This document shows, in pieces, positions 1 to 8,028 of a stretch of DNA of 24,458 nucleotides. The stretch is from Pseudomonadota bacterium (GTDB lineage Bacteria > Pseudomonadota > Gammaproteobacteria > Steroidobacterales > GCA-2729495): positions 1 through 24,458 of the forward strand of contig JAUPLK010000002.1 in the NCBI GenBank assembly GCA_030836925.1. Reading direction: 5' to 3'. Every line of letters begins with the position of its first letter. The first letter of the stretch is position 1. The notes below the pieces were generated by a model, which worked only from the letters and a program-made list of their open reading frames with translations, was not told the origin of the DNA and ran no database searches. The position numbers and the translations under genes were made by a program.

Positions 1-17
1 AGGCAGATCCGTAACCG

Positions 18-1808
18 GTGGGCAGACCCGACAGCAACCCGTCAGCAGGCGAGCTGAGCGCCGGCCAGATATACCGGCGACTGCTCGCTTATTGCCTGCC
101 GCACTGGCGGGTTTTTCTCGTTGCAGCCCTGGGCATGGCGGTCTATGCAGCCACGGATACCGGCTTTGCCTACCTGATCAACAAGCTGATCTCGGCAATA
201 GGTGCGCCACCTGCGGCCGAAGGACCCTACCAGGAGCTGATCCGGCGCTGGTTGCCGCTCGGCATCCTGCTGCTCTTCCTGGTTCGTGGCACCGGCGAGT
301 TTGCCGCGACCTACGGGATCGGCTGGATCGGGCGCCAGATCATAAAGAGACTGCGCGGCGAAGTGTTCGTGAAGTTCCTCGCTCTGCCGACGCGCTTTTT
401 CGATACCACCGTCGCCGGCATGCAGCTTTCCAAGCTGACCTTCAACATCGAGCAGGTTGCCGACGCCACTTCCAACGTGGTCACCGTCCTGATTCGCGAC
501 AGTCTCACCACTGTCGGGTTGATCGCCTACATGATCTATCTGAGTCCGGTGCTCACGGCTTTCGTGTTCATCGCGGCGCCCGTCCTGGCGGTATTGATCC
601 GGACGCTGGCGCGCATGTTCCGTCGTCACAGCACGCGGATCCAGGAGTCCATGGGCGATCTCACGCGCATCACCACCGAGGTGCTGCAGAGTCACCGGAT
701 CATCAAGATCTTCAACGGCCAGGAATACGAAGCGCGGCGCTTCGAGACGGCCAATGAAAACAACCGCCGGATGAACATGCGCCTGTTCGCAACCAAGGCG
801 ATCGGCGACGGCATAACCGTCTTTCTGGCCGCCATCGGTCTGGCCGGTGTGGTGTTTGTCGCCACCCAGGATTCCGTGCGCAATGCGCTGGATGTCGGCG
901 ACTTTGGCGGTTTCATTGCGGCTTTGCTGCTCCTGATGCGTCCGCTCAAGGCGCTGACGAACGTCAACGCAGCCCTGCAGCGCGGAATTGCCGGTGGTGC
1001 CAGCGTGTTTCGCCTGCTCGATGAGGATGGCGAGCGGGATACCGGCACGCTGGTGCCGGCGCGGGTCAGCGGCCGGGTGGAATTTCGGGACGTCGGTTTC
1101 GGATATGCCGATCAGGGCAATGTATTGCACGACATCAGCCTGACGGTGCCTGCCGGCCAGACCCTGGCCATTGTCGGACGTTCTGGCAGCGGCAAGAGTT
1201 CGCTGGTCGGACTGCTGCCCCGGTTCTATGACGTCAGTTCGGGCGTCCTGCTCATCGACGATCAGCCCGTTGGTGACTACCGGCTGTCGGCGCTGCGTGA
1301 CCAGATCAGCCTGGTCAGCCAGGAAGTGGTGCTGTTCAACGACACGATCGCCGGCAACATCGCCTACGGTGGCTGTCAAGACGCAACGCGTGCCGATATC
1401 GAGGCCGCTGCGCGCGCCGCCTATGTGGATGAATTCACCGCCCAGTTGCCTGACGGGCTTGATACCTGGGTCGGTGACCGCGGCGTACTGCTTTCAGGTG
1501 GCCAGCGCCAGCGCATCGCCATTGCGCGCGCACTGCTCAAGAATGCCCCGATACTGATTCTGGATGAGGCAACCTCGGCGCTCGATACGGAGTCCGAACG
1601 GCGTATCCAGTCAGCGCTGGTGCACCTGATGAAGAACCGCACCACCTTTGTCATTGCCCATCGCCTCTCGACAATTGAAAGTGCGGACCGGATCATCGTC
1701 ATGGCGGATGGCCGCATCGTTGAATCGGGGAGCCATTCCGCATTGCTCGCGGCCGGAGGCCACTACGCCAATCTGCACCGTCTGCAGTTCCGGGATGACG
1801 CGGTTTAG
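18..1808 (+). CDS. msbA: Lipid A export ABC transporter, permease/ATP-binding protein MsbA
   Basis: Inner-membrane half-transporter that flips lipid A-core from the cytoplasmic to the periplasmic leaflet; it works as a homodimer. The 596 aa match the usual MsbA length. An N-terminal six-helix transmembrane domain covers roughly residues 28-320. The nucleotide-binding domain follows, with Walker A GRSGSGKSS (387-395), signature LLSGGQRQR (491-499), Walker B ILILDEATS (512-520) and the switch histidine H548. The start is GTG; an in-frame TAA at 12-14 leaves no room upstream, and I see no clear ribosome-binding site, so translation may be coupled to the gene ending at that TAA. The few upstream codons are too short to identify. 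In relatives exbD often lies there, which is only an expectation. The 3' end overlaps lpxK by 14 bases, indicating co-transcription within the lipid A pathway. Confidence 0.95.
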   Translation: MGRPDSNPSAGELSAGQIYRRLLAYCLPHWRVFLVAALGMAVYAATDTGFAYLINKLISAIGAPPAAEGPYQELIRRWLPLGILLLFLVRGTGEFAATYGIGWIGRQIIKRLRGEVFVKFLALPTRFFDTTVAGMQLSKLTFNIEQVADATSNVVTVLIRDSLTTVGLIAYMIYLSPVLTAFVFIAAPVLAVLIRTLARMFRRHSTRIQESMGDLTRITTEVLQSHRIIKIFNGQEYEARRFETANENNRRMNMRLFATKAIGDGITVFLAAIGLAGVVFVATQDSVRNALDVGDFGGFIAALLLLMRPLKALTNVNAALQRGIAGGASVFRLLDEDGERDTGTLVPARVSGRVEFRDVGFGYADQGNVLHDISLTVPAGQTLAIVGRSGSGKSSLVGLLPRFYDVSSGVLLIDDQPVGDYRLSALRDQISLVSQEVVLFNDTIAGNIAYGGCQDATRADIEAAARAAYVDEFTAQLPDGLDTWVGDRGVLLSGGQRQRIAIARALLKNAPILILDEATSALDTESERRIQSALVHLMKNRTTFVIAHRLSTIESADRIIVMADGRIVESGSHSALLAAGGHYANLHRLQFRDDAV

Positions 1809-2790
1809 CCTGGCCCGGGAGTTCGAAGCGCTCTGGCAAGGCAGATCGCCAGCGAACCTGCTGCTGTTGCCACTCTCCTGGCTGTTCGGATTGGCCGTAA
1901 AGCTGCGCCGCTGGTACTGGAAATCGGGACCCGGCCGCCCACGGCGACTGCCGGTTCCGGTGATCGTGGTCGGCAATATCACGGTCGGCGGTACCGGCAA
2001 GACGCCGGTGGTGGACTGGCTGGCAAATGTCTGCCGCACAGCGGGTTTCGTGCCCGGCATCGTCAGCCGCGGCTATGGCGGTCGGGCGCGATCCGTGCCG
2101 CATCTGGTGCAACCGGACGATGATCCCGCCGAAGTCGGTGACGAGCCCTTGTTGCTGCGCCGCCGGACCGGTGTGCCGGTCTGTATCTGCCCTGACCGCG
2201 TTGCCGCCGGCAAACGACTGCTGGCCGAGGGCGTCGATCTGGTCATTGCCGATGACGGGCTTCAGCACTATCGTCTGGCGCGCGACCTGGAGATTGCGGT
2301 GGTCGACGGCGAACGACGGTTCGGCAATGGACTGTGGCTGCCGGCGGGCCCGCTGCGTGAATCTCCCGGCCGACTGGCGGAAGTCGATGCGGTATTGCTG
2401 AATGGTGGCAAGGACGATGGCGATGGCACCGTCTTTCATGTCCGGATCGACTGCGCCGTGGCGCTGGATGGCAGCGAACGCCGCAGTCTGGAGAGTTTTC
2501 GCGGGCAGCGGGTGCGCGCGCTGGCAGGAATCGGCAATCCACGGCGTTTTTATGCGCAGCTGGCCGCGGCCGGCATGGAGGTGATCCCGGTGCCGGTCGC
2601 AGACCACTGCCGCGTGTCACTGGCGGAGTTGTTTGAACATGCGGATACGCCGGTCTTCATGACGGAAAAAGACGCCGTAAAATATCAGCCTCTGGCGGGC
2701 TGTGCGCTGTGGATGGTGCCGATGGAGATCGACATGCCCGCAGAATTCCGCGAGTTCGTGCTGGCCCGTCTGGCCAGATTCTCTGCATGA
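1795..2790 (+). CDS. lpxK: Tetraacyldisaccharide 4'-kinase LpxK
   Basis: Phosphorylates the 4' position of the tetraacyldisaccharide-1-phosphate precursor to give lipid IVA, the sixth step of the Raetz pathway, at the inner-membrane surface. The 331 aa have an N-terminal hydrophobic stretch (about residues 21-35) that fits membrane association. A P-loop follows, GNITVGGTGKTP (60-71). The family-typical ADDGLQHYRLARD segment and a late MTEKDAVK motif are also present. An in-frame start exists at 1648, deep in msbA, but ATG 1795 gives the normal protein length and N-terminus. That start lies 14 bases inside the msbA stop region, consistent with translational coupling. kdsB follows after 13 bases. 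Function is assigned from motif recognition and the conserved msbA-lpxK pairing. Confidence 0.95.
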   Translation: MTRFSLAREFEALWQGRSPANLLLLPLSWLFGLAVKLRRWYWKSGPGRPRRLPVPVIVVGNITVGGTGKTPVVDWLANVCRTAGFVPGIVSRGYGGRARSVPHLVQPDDDPAEVGDEPLLLRRRTGVPVCICPDRVAAGKRLLAEGVDLVIADDGLQHYRLARDLEIAVVDGERRFGNGLWLPAGPLRESPGRLAEVDAVLLNGGKDDGDGTVFHVRIDCAVALDGSERRSLESFRGQRVRALAGIGNPRRFYAQLAAAGMEVIPVPVADHCRVSLAELFEHADTPVFMTEKDAVKYQPLAGCALWMVPMEIDMPAEFREFVLARLARFSA

Positions 2791-2803
2791 TCGGGTTGTA
2801 TTG

Positions 2804-3586
2804 ATGTCAGTTGCAAGGTTCAGGGTGGTTATTCCGGCGCGCTACGCGGCGTCGAGGTTCCCCGGCAAGTTGCTTGCGGACCTGGCCGGGCGTCCGGTCC
2901 TGGAACACGTCTGGCGGCAGGCGTGTGCGAGTGGTGCACTGGAGGTGCTGATCGCTGCCGATGATGAGCGGATCATCACGGCTGCGCGGCGTTTTGGTGC
3001 CGAAGCGGTAATGACTTCGGCGCAGCACCGGTCAGGAACGGAGCGCGCGGCGGAGGTGGCCGGGCAGCGCGGGTGGCCGGATGACGATCTGGTCGTCAAC
3101 TGTCAGGGTGATGCGCCACTGGTGCCGGCTTCGAGCATTGACCAGGTTGCCGGGTTGCTGATCGAGCATGCGGATGCAGCGATGGCCACGCTGTGTACCC
3201 GGATCACGCGCGCCGAGGACTACCGCAGTCCACATGTGGTCAAGGTGGTCAGCGACGCTGCCGGGCGCGCCCTGTATTTCAGTCGTGCGCCGATTCCGGC
3301 GGCCGGTCACACCGGCGCCGGGCCAGCGGGCGGAGACGGTGGCTTCCCGGTGAGCGCCCGGCACATCGGCCTGTATGCCTACCGTATCGGCGCACTGCGT
3401 GCACTGGCGGTGTCACCACCCTGTTATCTGGAGCAGTGTGAAAACCTGGAGCAGTTGCGGGCGATGTGGATGGGTCTTGAAATCCGCATTGCACAGGCCA
3501 TCGAGCCGCATGGCCCGGATATCGATACGCCAGAGGACTTGCAGCGTGCGCTGGAGTTCATGCGGTCCACGGGTATGTCAGCATGA
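2804..3586 (+). CDS. kdsB: 3-deoxy-manno-octulosonate cytidylyltransferase (CMP-Kdo synthetase)
   Basis: Activates Kdo with CTP to give CMP-Kdo for the LPS inner core; cytosolic and Mg-dependent. The 260 aa begin with the nucleotide-binding signature VIPARYAASRFPGKLL (residues 9-24). They continue with HRSGTERAAE (75-84), QGDAPLVP (101-108), SPHVVKVV (142-149), HIGLYAYR (187-194) and DIDTPEDL (239-246). ATG 2804 is chosen because the protein then starts just before the signature; TTG 2801 is immediately upstream in frame. Most KdsB proteins read QGDEP where this one reads QGDAP. A Gly/Ala-rich stretch at 168-181 looks like a loop insertion and accounts for the slightly greater length than the roughly 250 aa typical of the family. 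The stop overlaps the next gene in an ATGA arrangement. Confidence 0.92.
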   Translation: MSVARFRVVIPARYAASRFPGKLLADLAGRPVLEHVWRQACASGALEVLIAADDERIITAARRFGAEAVMTSAQHRSGTERAAEVAGQRGWPDDDLVVNCQGDAPLVPASSIDQVAGLLIEHADAAMATLCTRITRAEDYRSPHVVKVVSDAAGRALYFSRAPIPAAGHTGAGPAGGDGGFPVSARHIGLYAYRIGALRALAVSPPCYLEQCENLEQLRAMWMGLEIRIAQAIEPHGPDIDTPEDLQRALEFMRSTGMSA

Positions 3587-4131
3587 GATTTTCATGGCGC
3601 GGCAAGCAGCAACCGCCACCCGAAAGGCTCCGCGTTCTGGTCGTGTGCATGGGCAATATCTGTCGTTCACCGATGGCAGAGGGCGTTCTTCGCCAGCGTC
3701 TGGCAGCGTGTCAACTGGCCTTGCCGGTCGAGGTGGACTCGGCGGGTACGCATGGTTACCACGAGGGTGCGCCGCCTGATCCGCGTGCCCAGTCAGCAGC
3801 GCTGCGTCGTGGTGTGGATATCTCGAAGCTGCGGGCGAGGCGGGTCGAAGCTGTGGATTTCATCCGCTTCGACCTGTTGCTGGCCATGGATGAAGACAAC
3901 CGCTCGGCGCTGCTTGAAGCGGCGGCCGAGGAGCACCACGGGAAAATCCGCCTGCTGCTCGATTACTCGCCGGAGCGAGCGGCGCGCAGCATACCCGACC
4001 CCTATTACGGCGGCAGTACCGGCTTCGAGCGGGTACTCGACATGGTTGAGGCGTCCATGGACGGCCTGCTCGACGAGCTTGAGCGACTCAGCGCAGAGAA
4101 AGCCCGGCGTCTTGCCGGGCACAACTCCTGA
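3583..4131 (+). CDS. Low-molecular-weight protein tyrosine phosphatase
   Basis: Cytosolic phosphatase of the LMW-PTP (Wzb/Etp/PtpA) fold. The catalytic loop is CMGNICRS with nucleophile C22 and phosphate-binding R28 (C-X5-R). The general-acid loop is DPYYGG with D139. The DSAGTHGYHEG segment (52-62) is typical of the family. The 182 aa exceed the usual 150-160 because of about 15 extra N-terminal residues rich in Arg, Gln and Pro and a charged C-terminal tail. It overlaps kdsB by four bases (ATGA), so it belongs to the msbA-lpxK-kdsB operon. No tyrosine autokinase is visible here, so its substrate is unknown. A role in controlling surface polysaccharide is an inference from the neighbours. 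The 3' end is convergent with rne, 13 bases apart. Confidence 0.9.
   Translation: MRFSWRGKQQPPPERLRVLVVCMGNICRSPMAEGVLRQRLAACQLALPVEVDSAGTHGYHEGAPPDPRAQSAALRRGVDISKLRARRVEAVDFIRFDLLLAMDEDNRSALLEAAAEEHHGKIRLLLDYSPERAARSIPDPYYGGSTGFERVLDMVEASMDGLLDELERLSAEKARRLAGHNS
4095..4120 (-). terminator. Probable intrinsic terminator of rne, lying inside the phosphatase gene
   Basis: A perfect 7-bp GC stem (GCCCGGC 4102-4108 with GCCGGGC 4114-4120) encloses a 5-nt loop. Read on the minus strand it is followed by TTTCTCT (4101-4095), a modest U-rich tail. On the plus strand no U tract follows, so it fits the end of the rne transcript better than the end of the phosphatase operon. It starts 24 bases beyond the rne stop codon. 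The tail is imperfect, so termination efficiency is uncertain. Confidence 0.5.
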
Positions 4132-4144
4132 CCAACCTGGTATA

Positions 4145-6595
4145 TCAGGCGTCCCGGTCTGTATCCGGACGCTCACCATCCCGGTTCGTCCATACGGTGT
4201 GAGTGGTCACGCTGCTCACAGCTGACGGTTGCACGGGCGCCGCGACCGGGCGTGGTGCGGGAGCAGGCTCTGGCGCCGGCATGGGTGCCGTTACCGGTAC
4301 CTGGGCTGGTGCTGGTGCAGTGGGCAACGGGGTCTGGGCTTGCGGCGATACCGATACCGCCGGGGCAGCTGCTGCTGGATGTTCTGTACCGTTGACCGCC
4401 GGTCCGGATGAAGATGCCGGATTGCTGGTACGCGCCTCACCCTGGTTGTCGCGGTCACCGCCACCGCCACCGCGCCGCCGCCGGCCACGCCTCGACCGTT
4501 CGCTGCGATTGCCGTTGGCATTGCGCTGTTCGTTGCTGGCGTTCCGGCCCTCAGCCTGTGGATTCTCGCCCGCTGCCGGCTCGGTGCGCCGGTTATCGTT
4601 GTCGCGTGGCTCTGGACGCCGGTTGTCATTGTTGCGCGGTTCGGCAGCCGTGCGTGCATCGGGTTGACGGTTGGCGTCCTGGTTGCGGTTGCTGCTCTCG
4701 CCATCGCGCTGCTCGCGACGTGGCGGGCGATTGCCGCGGCGCTGCTGCGCGGGGCGGTCGCCGCCGCCAGGCCCGCGCGCACGCCCCTGGGCGCGCCCAT
4801 CGCTGCGGCCGCGGTGCGCTGACGATTCGGTCCGTGGCCGGCGCTCACCGTTGTCCCGGCTGTTGCTGTCGGTTTCTGCAGCCGGCGGGCTGCTGCCAAA
4901 CAGCCATGTGCGCAGGCGGGTCAGCAGGCCCGGGGTGGCAACAGCGATGGTGGCTGTGTCCCGTGGTATGTGTGCGGGTGCCGGTGCGACGGGCAGAATG
5001 CTTGCGACGGCCGGTGCCTGCGGTTGCGGCTTGGGTGCCGCCAGTTCATCGCCAGATGCCGACTCTTCGCTGGCCTGCCCGACAAGCTGATAGCTGACCG
5101 CCGAATTTTCCGGCAGTCCCAGCTGGTCATCACGTACGCGACGGAGGGAATAGTTGGGTGTTTCGAGGTCTGGATTGGCAACCAGAATGACCTGCAGGTT
5201 GTCGCGTGCCTCGATGGCGCGGATCCACTCCCGTTTTTCGTTAAGCAGGTAATTGGCGACCGCCACCGGCAGCTGCGCGATGACCCTGGAGGTGCGATCC
5301 TTGCGGGTTTCCTCGCCGACCAGGCGCAGTACTGCCAGCGCCAGCGATTCCACGCTGCGGATCGAGCCCATGCCATTGCAGCGCGGGCAGGGCTGGTGTG
5401 CCGATTCGCCGAGCGACGGACGCAGACGCTGACGGGACATCTCCAGCAGGCCAAAACGCGAGATCTTGCCGATCTGCACCCGCGCGCGGTCCATGCGCAC
5501 GGCATCACGCAGCCGGTTCTCGACATCGCGCTGATTGCGTTGTGGTCCCATGTCGATGAAGTCGATGACGATCAAGCCGCCAAGATCGCGCAGGCGCAGC
5601 TGGCGGGCGATTTCGTCGGCTGCTTCCAGGTTGGTGGCAAAGGCGGTTGCCTCGATGTCACCGCCCTTGGTGGCGCGAGCCGAGTTGATGTCGATGGAAA
5701 CCAGCGCCTCGGTGTGGTCGATGACGATACTGCCACCGGAAGGCAGGTCAACGTTGTGCGAGAACGCCGACTCGATCTGGCTCTCGATCTGAAAGCGGGT
5801 GAACAGTGGAACCTGATCGGTGTAGTGGCGCAACTTGCGCAGGTTCTGCGGCATGGCGCGCTCGACGAACTGCCGGGCTTCCTCGTATGCCTTCTCGTCG
5901 TCGATGAGAATTTCGCCGACATCGTTGGCGAGGTGGTCGCGCAGCGCGCGGATGATCGCGTTGCTGTCCTGGAAGATCAGGAACGGGGCAGGGCGGGACA
6001 CCACGGCCTTCTTGATGGCTTCCCAGATGCCCAGCAGGTAATCCATGTCCCACTTGAGTTCTTCTGCGGAGCGGCCGACGCCAGCAGTACGGACGATCAT
6101 GCCCATCTCTTCTGGCACACCGATCTCGTTGAGCGTCTCGCGCATTTCGTCGCGGTCATCACCGCTCATGCGCCTCGAAACACCGCCGGCCCCGGGGTTG
6201 TTCGGCATCAGGACGATGAAACGGCCGGCGAGGCTGATGTAGGTGGTCAGCGCGGCACCCTTGTTGCCACGCTCTTCCTTTTCAACCTGGACGACGATTT
6301 CCTGCCCCTCACGGAGCACATCGCGGATATTGACGCGGGCACCTGCCGCAGGTTCGGCGATGAAGTATTCCCGGGAGATTTCCTTCAGCGGCAGGAAGCC
6401 GTGACGGTCGCCCCCATACTCGACAAACGCGGCATCAAGACTGGGCTCGACCCGCGTGATCCGGCCTTTGTAGATGTTGGCTTTTTTCTGTTCCCGGGAC
6501 TGGCTCTCTATATCAAGATCAAACAGGCGCTGGCCATCGACCATCGCTACTCGCAACTCCTCTTCCTGAGTTGCATTGACAAGCATTCTCTTCAT
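4145..6595 (-). CDS. rne: Ribonuclease E
   Basis: Essential endoribonuclease and degradosome scaffold that cleaves AU-rich single-stranded RNA and matures rRNA and tRNA. The 816 aa begin MKRMLVNATQ, matching the E. coli start. The S1 domain covers about 35-120. The DNase I-like catalytic region has D302 (in SIDINSAR) and D345 (in IVIDFIDM), equivalent to E. coli D303 and D346. The Zn-link is CPRC (403-406), which joins protomers. PGLLTRLRTWLFGSS (555-569) resembles the E. coli membrane-targeting amphipathic helix. The rest is disordered, rich in Arg/Asn/Gln, with a repeated NDNRR-x-EPR unit (656-673) and an RRGRRRRGGGGG block (702-713), then a Pro/Ala-rich tail. It is shorter than the 1061 aa E. 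coli protein. The ATG at 6593-6595 has AAGGG only 3 nt upstream. Long leader and promoter are listed separately. Confidence 0.97.
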   Translation of the reverse strand: MKRMLVNATQEEELRVAMVDGQRLFDLDIESQSREQKKANIYKGRITRVEPSLDAAFVEYGGDRHGFLPLKEISREYFIAEPAAGARVNIRDVLREGQEIVVQVEKEERGNKGAALTTYISLAGRFIVLMPNNPGAGGVSRRMSGDDRDEMRETLNEIGVPEEMGMIVRTAGVGRSAEELKWDMDYLLGIWEAIKKAVVSRPAPFLIFQDSNAIIRALRDHLANDVGEILIDDEKAYEEARQFVERAMPQNLRKLRHYTDQVPLFTRFQIESQIESAFSHNVDLPSGGSIVIDHTEALVSIDINSARATKGGDIEATAFATNLEAADEIARQLRLRDLGGLIVIDFIDMGPQRNQRDVENRLRDAVRMDRARVQIGKISRFGLLEMSRQRLRPSLGESAHQPCPRCNGMGSIRSVESLALAVLRLVGEETRKDRTSRVIAQLPVAVANYLLNEKREWIRAIEARDNLQVILVANPDLETPNYSLRRVRDDQLGLPENSAVSYQLVGQASEESASGDELAAPKPQPQAPAVASILPVAPAPAHIPRDTATIAVATPGLLTRLRTWLFGSSPPAAETDSNSRDNGERRPRTESSAHRGRSDGRAQGRARGPGGGDRPAQQRRGNRPPRREQRDGESSNRNQDANRQPDARTAAEPRNNDNRRPEPRDNDNRRTEPAAGENPQAEGRNASNEQRNANGNRSERSRRGRRRRGGGGGDRDNQGEARTSNPASSSGPAVNGTEHPAAAAPAVSVSPQAQTPLPTAPAPAQVPVTAPMPAPEPAPAPRPVAAPVQPSAVSSVTTHTVWTNRDGERPDTDRDA

Positions 6596-6985
6596 AAGCC
6601 CTTACATACTCGCAAGTACGCGTGACAGTACCTGGGCTACCTGGGTGCGAAAGGTCTGGCTTCGGGACATACAGCATCATTCCGCCTGTCGCCATACCAC
6701 TTGCGGTGGTGCGGCGCCATGGCGCGGAGTGCCCGGATTCCATTCTGCGGTGATCGATTGCTGTCACTCTTCAGATTCCTGGAATTCTCGCCTGACCGAC
6801 TCTGGGTGGATTATTGATCCGCACCAGCAGGAGGCCCGCTCGTGGCCCGCCTCAACGCGGGCCGTGGATCTACCGGGGTGTGATACGTCACCGATAGCCC
6901 TATCGTTAGATCAGATCGCAATCTGCGACCGTCGCGGGCGAAGACAGCGCTGAGACTTGACAGTCGGCGACGCTTGGCCTAGCAG
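6596..6985 (-). other. rne: Long 5' untranslated leader of rne
   Basis: This stretch holds no convincing gene. Together with the promoter (6992-7020) and the bases up to rluC, it makes a 466-base gap. If transcription starts near 6985, the rne mRNA carries a leader of about 390 nt. E. coli rne has a 361-nt leader that mediates autoregulation by RNase E cleavage, so a similar role is plausible. The clearest structure is a perfect 7-bp GC hairpin, arms 6844-6850 and 6857-6863, with a 6-nt loop. I did not detect obvious primary-sequence similarity to the E. coli hairpins. The functional claim rests on position and length only. Confidence 0.5.
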
Positions 6986-6991
6986 TCGATT

Positions 6992-7020
6992 ACTATAGCA
7001 GCGACAATTGGCCCCAGCAA
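6992..7020 (-). promoter_or_regulatory. Sigma-70 promoter for rne (extended -10)
   Basis: Read on the minus strand: TTGCTG (7020-7015), a 17-nt spacer, then TATAGT (6997-6992). TATAGT matches five of six consensus positions. The bases TGC directly before it form an extended -10, which compensates for the weak -35. Predicted start of transcription is about 6985. The orientation fits rne and the spacing is optimal. Confidence 0.6.
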
Positions 7021-7061
7021 TGCGATTCGAGGCTTAAGCCCTTGCCGATACAGGAATTCCC

Positions 7062-8024
7062 GTGACTGCCGACTCGCCCCGGGTGGAGCGTGTCACGGCG
7101 ACCAGTGAAGAGGCCGGGCGTCGTCTCGACAACTTCCTGCTGACCCGTCTGAAAGGCGTGCCACGTGCCCACGTCTACCGGCTGATTCGTGGCGGCGAAG
7201 TACGCGTCAACAGTCGCCGGGTGCAGGCCGGCTACCGGCTGAATACCGGTGATGAAGTCCGCATTCCTCCGGTTCGTCAGGCCGATGCGCGGACGCCATT
7301 GCCGGTTTCGCGGGTACGCGCCGACTGGATCAATGACAGCGTCCTGTATGAAGACCAGGACCTGCTGGTGCTCAACAAGCCGTCCGGCCTGGCGGTGCAC
7401 GGTGGCAGTGGCATCAGCCTCGGTGCCATCGAACTGCTGCGCGCGGTACGCGGTCCCCGCGAACATCTGGAACTCGTGCATCGCCTGGATCGCGATACGA
7501 GCGGATGTCTGCTGGTGGCCAAACGGGCCAGTGCGCTGCGGGCGCTCCATGCGCAGTTCCGGGACGGGAGCATCGACAAGCGCTATCTCGCCTTGCTGAT
7601 CGGCCGCTGGCCGGGCCGTGCGCGCAGCGTGAATGCCCCGCTGGTCACCGATGAGCGGCGGGGCGGTGAGCGGCATGTGCGGGTGGATGCCGCTGGCAAA
7701 GCCGCGTTGACGCATTTTGTGCCGCTGGAACGTTTTGCCGAAGCGGCGCTGGTCGAGGTGCACCTGACCACCGGCCGTACGCACCAGATCCGGGTGCATG
7801 CAGCATCCATCGGGCATCCAGTCGCCGGTGATGAGCGCTATGGTGTTGCCGACGATCCGGCGGTGGCGCGGTACGGTCTCAAGCGGCTCTTTCTGCATGC
7901 CCGGTCGCTGGCCTTCACGAGTCCCCACCAGGGGGTGCTGACCATTGAAGCGCCGTTGGGCGACGATCTCACGGGGCCGCTTGATCGCATCCGGATGCAG
8001 CCACGCGAGCAACCAGCGGGGTGA
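7062..8024 (+). CDS. rluC: 23S rRNA pseudouridine synthase RluC
   Basis: Isomerises uridines 955, 2504 and 2580 (E. coli numbering) of 23S rRNA to pseudouridine. The 320 aa start with an S4 RNA-binding domain (about 18-80, with RRLDNFLLTRL and GGEVRVNSRRV). The RluA-type catalytic domain carries HRLDRDTSG, catalytic Asp D143 (E. coli RluC D144). The late GRTHQIRVH motif is also present. GTG 7062 is supported by AGGAA at 7052-7056 with a 5-nt spacer. The divergent arrangement with rne is conserved in gammaproteobacteria, which separates this gene from other RluA paralogues such as RluD. The stop is only 4 bases from the convergent yceF stop. I could not identify its own promoter with confidence. 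Confidence 0.93.
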   Translation: MTADSPRVERVTATSEEAGRRLDNFLLTRLKGVPRAHVYRLIRGGEVRVNSRRVQAGYRLNTGDEVRIPPVRQADARTPLPVSRVRADWINDSVLYEDQDLLVLNKPSGLAVHGGSGISLGAIELLRAVRGPREHLELVHRLDRDTSGCLLVAKRASALRALHAQFRDGSIDKRYLALLIGRWPGRARSVNAPLVTDERRGGERHVRVDAAGKAALTHFVPLERFAEAALVEVHLTTGRTHQIRVHAASIGHPVAGDERYGVADDPAVARYGLKRLFLHARSLAFTSPHQGVLTIEAPLGDDLTGPLDRIRMQPREQPAG

Positions 8025-8028
8025 TGGC

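Noticed and set aside
1648..1794. Longer LpxK starting inside msbA
   Set aside because: The added residues are the msbA sequence read in another frame; ATG 1795 gives the normal LpxK length.
4970..6625. Open frame of 551 codons on the plus strand opposite rne
   Set aside because: It lacks family features, has shadow-like composition, and is exactly antisense to well-conserved RNase E.
6957..6962. Perfect TTGACA on the plus strand as the rluC -35 element
   Set aside because: At 16-18 nt spacing there is no acceptable -10; TACTAT at 6991 is 28 nt away and better explained as part of the minus-strand rne promoter.
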